From Candidatus Methanoperedens sp. (GTDB lineage Archaea > Halobacteriota > Methanosarcinia > Methanosarcinales > Methanoperedenaceae), in assembly GCA_012026795.1 (NCBI GenBank), contig VEPM01000014.1, forward strand, positions 52,694 through 116,693: a DNA stretch of 64,000 nucleotides, written 5' to 3'. Below are positions 60,719-64,000 of this stretch, one piece after another. Each line of letters begins with the position of its first letter. Positions within the stretch are counted from its first letter, which is position 1. Below the pieces are notes generated by a model. That model searched no databases. It saw only the letters and a list, made by a program, of their open reading frames with translations, and was not told the origin of the DNA. Both the position numbers and the translations under genes were made by a program.

Positions 60719-61990
60719 ATGACAGATGAGAAATTTTTAATAACAGAACTGGTATTGACAGCACATCTGTATAATCAGTCAGATAAGCTTACCGTAGATG
60801 ACCTTCCCCATAAAATAAGGAAACACTACTGGGATGAGAAAGAAAAAACCGTAAAGCGTCCCATATATGTCACTGAAGGGGACATAAAATCCATTTACGG
60901 GATTGAAAACGTAAAAAATAGTACTAAATTACTACCTTTCCTTGAATTTGAAGATTTCGGTTCCCAGATCAAACTCAACATCTTTGATCTTGCCGTAAAG
61001 TGGGTGACAAAACATCCTGAAGCGGTTGAGAACATAAATAAAAATCCGGTTCTTGCTTCTTTCTTTGAGAATTATGATTCACTCCCTGTGAGTTATAAGA
61101 AAGCAAAAGCCTCGATCCTGCCAAAAGAAAGCGGCAGGGAATGGATAAACTCCCTTATCAAGAATATCGAATCTGAAAAAGGTTCGGAGGATATGCTTAA
61201 ACTTGCCCATATCGTAGCGCCGGAAGATATCCAGCAGAATATTTCTGACCTTGTCCTTACCAGGGCACAGGAAGATGAGATCGAAAAAATGACTAAAGCG
61301 ATACAATATCGTGATTACCTGAAGCGGATAGGTCTTCGGGAAATCGGGAAATTATTGTTCGTTGGCCCGCCGGGAACAGGAAAGACCTCAGTTGCCAGGG
61401 CTATTTCAGGACAGCTTAAGATCCCCATAGTGGAAGTAAAACTCTCACAAATTGCCGACCAGTATCTTGGAGAGACCGCAAAGAACATAGACCGGGTCTT
61501 TGAACTTGCAAAGCGCCTGAGCCCATGCATCCTCTTTATCGATGAATTCGATTTCGTGGCAAAAGCAAGGGCAACAGATGAACATGCAGCGTTGAAAAGG
61601 GCAGTAAATACCCTTCTTAAGGCCATTGACGAGATAAGTCTTGTTGAACATGGTGTCCTGGTCATCGGAGCCACAAACCATCCCAACATACTTGACCATG
61701 CTGCATGGAGGCGGTTTGATGAGATTGTTGAGTTCTCGCTGCCTGATAAGGACATGAGGAAAAAAATACTCGACCTTATTTTGAGGAACATCGAAGGCAC
61801 CTTTGATACCGAGGAAATTGCAAAAATTTCAGACGGATACTCTGGTTCAGACCTTCGTCTCATAGCACGGGAAGCTGTACTTAATGGTCTTATTACCGAA
61901 AGAACAGTCCTGACACAGCAGGATTTGATTCGTGGGGTTGCCGAGTTCAATAAACGGACACACCTGAAAAAGCTTGATGAAAGTGTATGA
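60719..61990 (+). CDS. AAA-family ATPase
   Basis: A 423-residue protein with a ~170-residue unassigned N-terminal region and one AAA module. Walker A is GPPGTGKT (216-223), Walker B is FIDEFD (D275, E276), followed by a sensor-1 Asn in GATNHP and an Arg finger candidate in WRRFDEIVEF. The small helical lid ends SGSDLRLIAREAVLNGLI. It resembles single-ring archaeal AAA ATPases related to PAN/Cdc48/FtsH modules but without protease or proteasome motifs. Its stop overlaps the start of the MBL gene (ATGA), so the two are coupled. The role is unknown. Confidence 0.87.
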   Translation: MTDEKFLITELVLTAHLYNQSDKLTVDDLPHKIRKHYWDEKEKTVKRPIYVTEGDIKSIYGIENVKNSTKLLPFLEFEDFGSQIKLNIFDLAVKWVTKHPEAVENINKNPVLASFFENYDSLPVSYKKAKASILPKESGREWINSLIKNIESEKGSEDMLKLAHIVAPEDIQQNISDLVLTRAQEDEIEKMTKAIQYRDYLKRIGLREIGKLLFVGPPGTGKTSVARAISGQLKIPIVEVKLSQIADQYLGETAKNIDRVFELAKRLSPCILFIDEFDFVAKARATDEHAALKRAVNTLLKAIDEISLVEHGVLVIGATNHPNILDHAAWRRFDEIVEFSLPDKDMRKKILDLILRNIEGTFDTEEIAKISDGYSGSDLRLIAREAVLNGLITERTVLTQQDLIRGVAEFNKRTHLKKLDESV

Positions 61991-62727
61991 AAATAACACT
62001 CCTTGGAACTGGTGATGCCATAGGGACACCAAAAATAGGATGTTCCTGCCCGACCTGTCTTGACGCATTAGCGGGCGGCAAAAGCAGGAGGCTTCGTTTC
62101 TCAGTTCTCATTGAATCGGAAATCGGCAAAGTACTTATTGATACCAGCCCTGATTTGCGGTGGCAGCTTTTGAAAAAAGGCATAAGCCATATTGACGGGG
62201 TAATCTGGACTCATGCCCATTATGACCATTATGCCGGTTTTGGGGATTTTCATCGTATCCAGAATGGAGTTAATGTATATGGCCTGAAGAATACGATGGA
62301 TTATATATTGAACTACCTCTATTTCATGAAACCTGTGAGACATGATATAATTTTTTATGAGCCTTTTTCACTTATCGGCCTTAATTTTACGCTTCTTGAA
62401 GTTACACATCCGCCCCTTGAAGAATCGGCAGCAGTATTAATAACAGACGGCAGCAAAAAAGTCGTTATAACAGGCGATACTTCAAAAAACATCCCGGAAA
62501 AAACACTTTCTGCAATGTTCGAACCTGACCTTCTGATAGCGGATGCTATAATCCCACCGCGGGCAATTATTGCCAAACACATGAATTCAAAAGAAGCAAT
62601 GGAACTTGCAAAGGAATTGAATGCAAAAAATGTGATACTGACTCATATAAGCCATAAATTCCAGCCTCATGATGAATCAATAAAAGAGTGGCCTCTTGGT
62701 TATGACGGCATGGAATTTGAATATTAA
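61987..62727 (+). CDS. Metallo-beta-lactamase-fold hydrolase (PhnP-like)
   Basis: A 246-residue MBL-fold enzyme. The metal motif THAHYDHYAG gives H76, H78, D80 and H81; other ligands are in VITGDTS and near ILTHISHKF. An N-terminal GTGDAIGTPKIGCSCPTCLDAL segment, with three cysteines, resembles PhnP/tRNase Z-like phosphodiesterases that bind an extra zinc ion. It would cleave a cyclic or nucleotidic phosphodiester. Overlaps the AAA gene by four bases. Normal length. Confidence 0.87.
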   Translation: MKITLLGTGDAIGTPKIGCSCPTCLDALAGGKSRRLRFSVLIESEIGKVLIDTSPDLRWQLLKKGISHIDGVIWTHAHYDHYAGFGDFHRIQNGVNVYGLKNTMDYILNYLYFMKPVRHDIIFYEPFSLIGLNFTLLEVTHPPLEESAAVLITDGSKKVVITGDTSKNIPEKTLSAMFEPDLLIADAIIPPRAIIAKHMNSKEAMELAKELNAKNVILTHISHKFQPHDESIKEWPLGYDGMEFEY

Positions 62728-62879
62728 TGTTCCGGCAAAATGGATGTCTCGGATGATTCCTGGATTTCAGTTTCCTCGCCGGGCTGGTCATGAGGTTTAT
62801 CTGCCTTTTGCAGTAACCGCATCCATATTTCATATCCCAGATCAAGAAACTCGTTTTTGATTATAACACACCTATCCAT
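62724..62879 (-). CDS. Small acidic protein, 51 residues
   Basis: A short minus-strand frame starting MDRCVIIKNEFLDLGYEIWM and ending with an acidic Glu/Ser-rich tail (ETEIQESSETSILPEH). The N-terminal half could fold as one helix. The ribosome site is weak (GGAAAA). Its stop overlaps that of the MBL gene by three bases in the convergent sense. Coding status is uncertain; the balanced composition is the only support. Confidence 0.35.
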   Translation of the reverse strand: MDRCVIIKNEFLDLGYEIWMRLLQKADKPHDQPGEETEIQESSETSILPEH

Positions 62880-62962
62880 TTTTCCACAGGTTATGCAAGT
62901 ATATTAATTTAATGAATAATTTTTTGAGTTTGCAGGATGGCGATAATAAGCTTATCCGGATT

Positions 62963-63448
62963 TCATCCGCCGCTACCCACATATATCAATGCAATTACAA
63001 GCGTGATAAGTATGTATAGCAGGTAAGTCTGGATATATCCGGTCTGTATTATCCTCATAAATCTTGATAATGTTACTACTACCCAGGTCACCGGATTAAA
63101 AAGATACTTCTCAAATATTGGCTCTATATCGGATTCAAAGATCTCTTTCTCCTTAAAGAAGGGTGAATCCGAATACGTTGTCTGTATCTCCCTGTGGGGT
63201 CTGAAGATGCCTCCTAACCACATGCGTATCGGCTTTGAAAATGCAGTTGCAGTATATTCATTTCTTCCTGTTGAAACAGGCTGTCCACAACCCCATGTTT
63301 CATATTTTGCTATGGGGGTACGGCGGAATAGAAGATACATAATGACCGGAAGCGGCAAAACCACAAATACCAGGATCGCGATCCATATAGTCGATATGGT
63401 CGCTGGTGTTGAAGAGGAGATCGTAGCTATTGAATAGCCAAAATTCAT
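62963..63448 (-). pseudogene. C-terminal fragment of a HyfB/NuoL-like membrane subunit
   Basis: A 161-residue ORF resembling only the last part of proton-pumping HyfB/HycC/NuoL subunits: TWGCGQPVSTGRNEYTATAFSKPIRMWLGGIFRP, then a helix with the end LLYILITLVIALIYVG. Two hydrophobic helices remain, while the ~12 antiporter helices normally before them are missing. The frame is open only about 20 codons upstream of the first Met. An IS66-type gene starts about 200 bases further, so truncation by insertion or rearrangement is likely. If it is a split small subunit it could still be used; I regard a remnant as more likely. Confidence 0.55.
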
Positions 63449-63652
63449 CTTAGAAATGATACTTACGCCTGCAAGTGGCGCGGATATTGAATCAATAATT
63501 GTAACTATTCAGACCCCCTTTTTCCGGTTAAGCCAGACAATACTGGCAAATTTTCTCTAAAACAGCAACATTGAAAATAATTATCCGAAAAACCAATATA
63601 TTATGACATTATGACAGGAATATTAAGTTAATATGTTGATCCGATGGTGAAA

Positions 63653-64000
63653 ATGAATATTAAACGTGAAGAAATTTTGGCTGTCTATGAAGCAGGTCCT
63701 GAAGCAGTAATCACTCTGGTAAACACAATTATTGCTGAAAACCAAAAAATCATAGATCAGCAAGCTATTAGAATAAGTGAGCTTGAAGAACGTGTCAAAT
63801 ATTTGGAGGAGAGGCTAAACAAAAATAGCCGAAATAGCAGTAAACCACCTTCAACAGATAATTCAACTCCTGTGAGACATAATCCGAAAAGTCAACGAAT
63901 AAAGAGTAGTAAGAAACCAGGCGGTCAAAAAGGTCATGTTGGTACCACATTAGCGATGGTCGACAATCCTGTTGATACGAAAGTTTACACAGTAGATAGA
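63653..64000 (+). CDS. IS66-family transposase, N-terminal part (cut by window end)
   Basis: The frame is open to the end of the window: 116 codons. It starts MNIKREEILAVYEAGPEAVI and has a predicted coiled coil (ISELEERVKYLEERLNKNSRN) followed by NSSKPPSTDNSTP and KPGGQKGHVGTTL. The N-S-S-K-P-P-S and GGQKGH signatures are those of the N-terminal region of IS66/TnpC-type DDE transposases. GGTGAAA precedes the ATG; an ATG nine bases upstream is an alternative start. It continues outside the window. Inverted repeats could not be located. Confidence 0.85.
   Translation, partial: MNIKREEILAVYEAGPEAVITLVNTIIAENQKIIDQQAIRISELEERVKYLEERLNKNSRNSSKPPSTDNSTPVRHNPKSQRIKSSKKPGGQKGHVGTTLAMVDNPVDTKVYTVDR

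Overview
The window looks like chromosomal DNA of a methanogen-type archaeon, most likely from the Methanosarcinales/ANME-2d (Candidatus Methanoperedens-like) side. This is an inference from gene content: archaeal IF-2 (aIF5B type), archaeal phosphoglycerate mutase (ApgM), methanogenesis marker protein 11, HdrC/HdrB, a four-subunit pyruvate:ferredoxin oxidoreductase, surface proteins of the S-layer and PGF-CTERM kinds, an 11-heme c-type cytochrome, and BRE/TATA-like promoters. TAG is used as an ordinary stop codon by many genes, which argues against routine pyrrolysine decoding.

Layout. 1-3.96 kb: housekeeping genes (3' end of infB, apgM, a SemiSWEET transporter, DUF131 and DUF366 genes). 3.96-5.58 kb: a solo IscB element whose first ~90 codons overlap a hairpin-rich omega-RNA candidate. 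5.7-8.2 kb: a VapBC-type module, a multiheme cytochrome and a NapH-like ferredoxin. 8.5-14.4 kb: pyrG, a secreted Lon-like protease, and the Mmp11/TPP-enzyme pair. 14.4-22.7 kb: cell-surface proteins, interspersed with a decayed membrane protease and an IS3-type remnant. 22.8-28.8 kb: rubredoxin, lipA and a complete 2-oxoacid dehydrogenase operon (E1alpha, E1beta, E2, E3). 28.8-38.1 kb: accessory genes, including an AT-rich two-gene unit with an eIF2B-like protein, two methyltransferases, an ADP-ribosylglycohydrolase, a patatin and HxlR regulators. 38.2-42.7 kb: a four-gene operon (TPP enzyme, KAS III-like synthase, SRPBCC protein, ScyD/ScyE-type beta-propeller) resembling an undescribed archaeal biosynthetic cluster. 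42.8-48.4 kb: pncB, a Met/Gly-rich PepSY-like protein, an ArsR regulator, a protein disulfide oxidoreductase, a tandem pair of G-rich stem-loops, and hdrCB. 48.5-53.9 kb: an island with a trypsin-like protease, a vWA protein, an astacin-like metalloprotease and a GATase-like protein, none with an obvious signal peptide. 54.0-57.6 kb: a B12-type radical SAM enzyme with a small partner, and a Cys-rich peptide followed by a SPASM radical SAM enzyme (RiPP-like). 57.7-60.5 kb: porGDAB. 60.7-64 kb: an AAA ATPase, an MBL hydrolase, a truncated HyfB/NuoL-like gene, and the start of an IS66 transposase cut by the window edge.

The central-carbon theme is unusual: a lipoate-dependent pyruvate-dehydrogenase-type complex with lipA and a ferredoxin-dependent POR lie about 30 kb apart. 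The strongest candidates for undescribed systems are the Cys-rich peptide/radical SAM locus, the ScyA/ScyD-like plus ketosynthase operon, the signal-peptide-less protease/vWA island, and the eIF2B-like/membrane-protein pair. All functions are read from sequence motifs; no database search was run.
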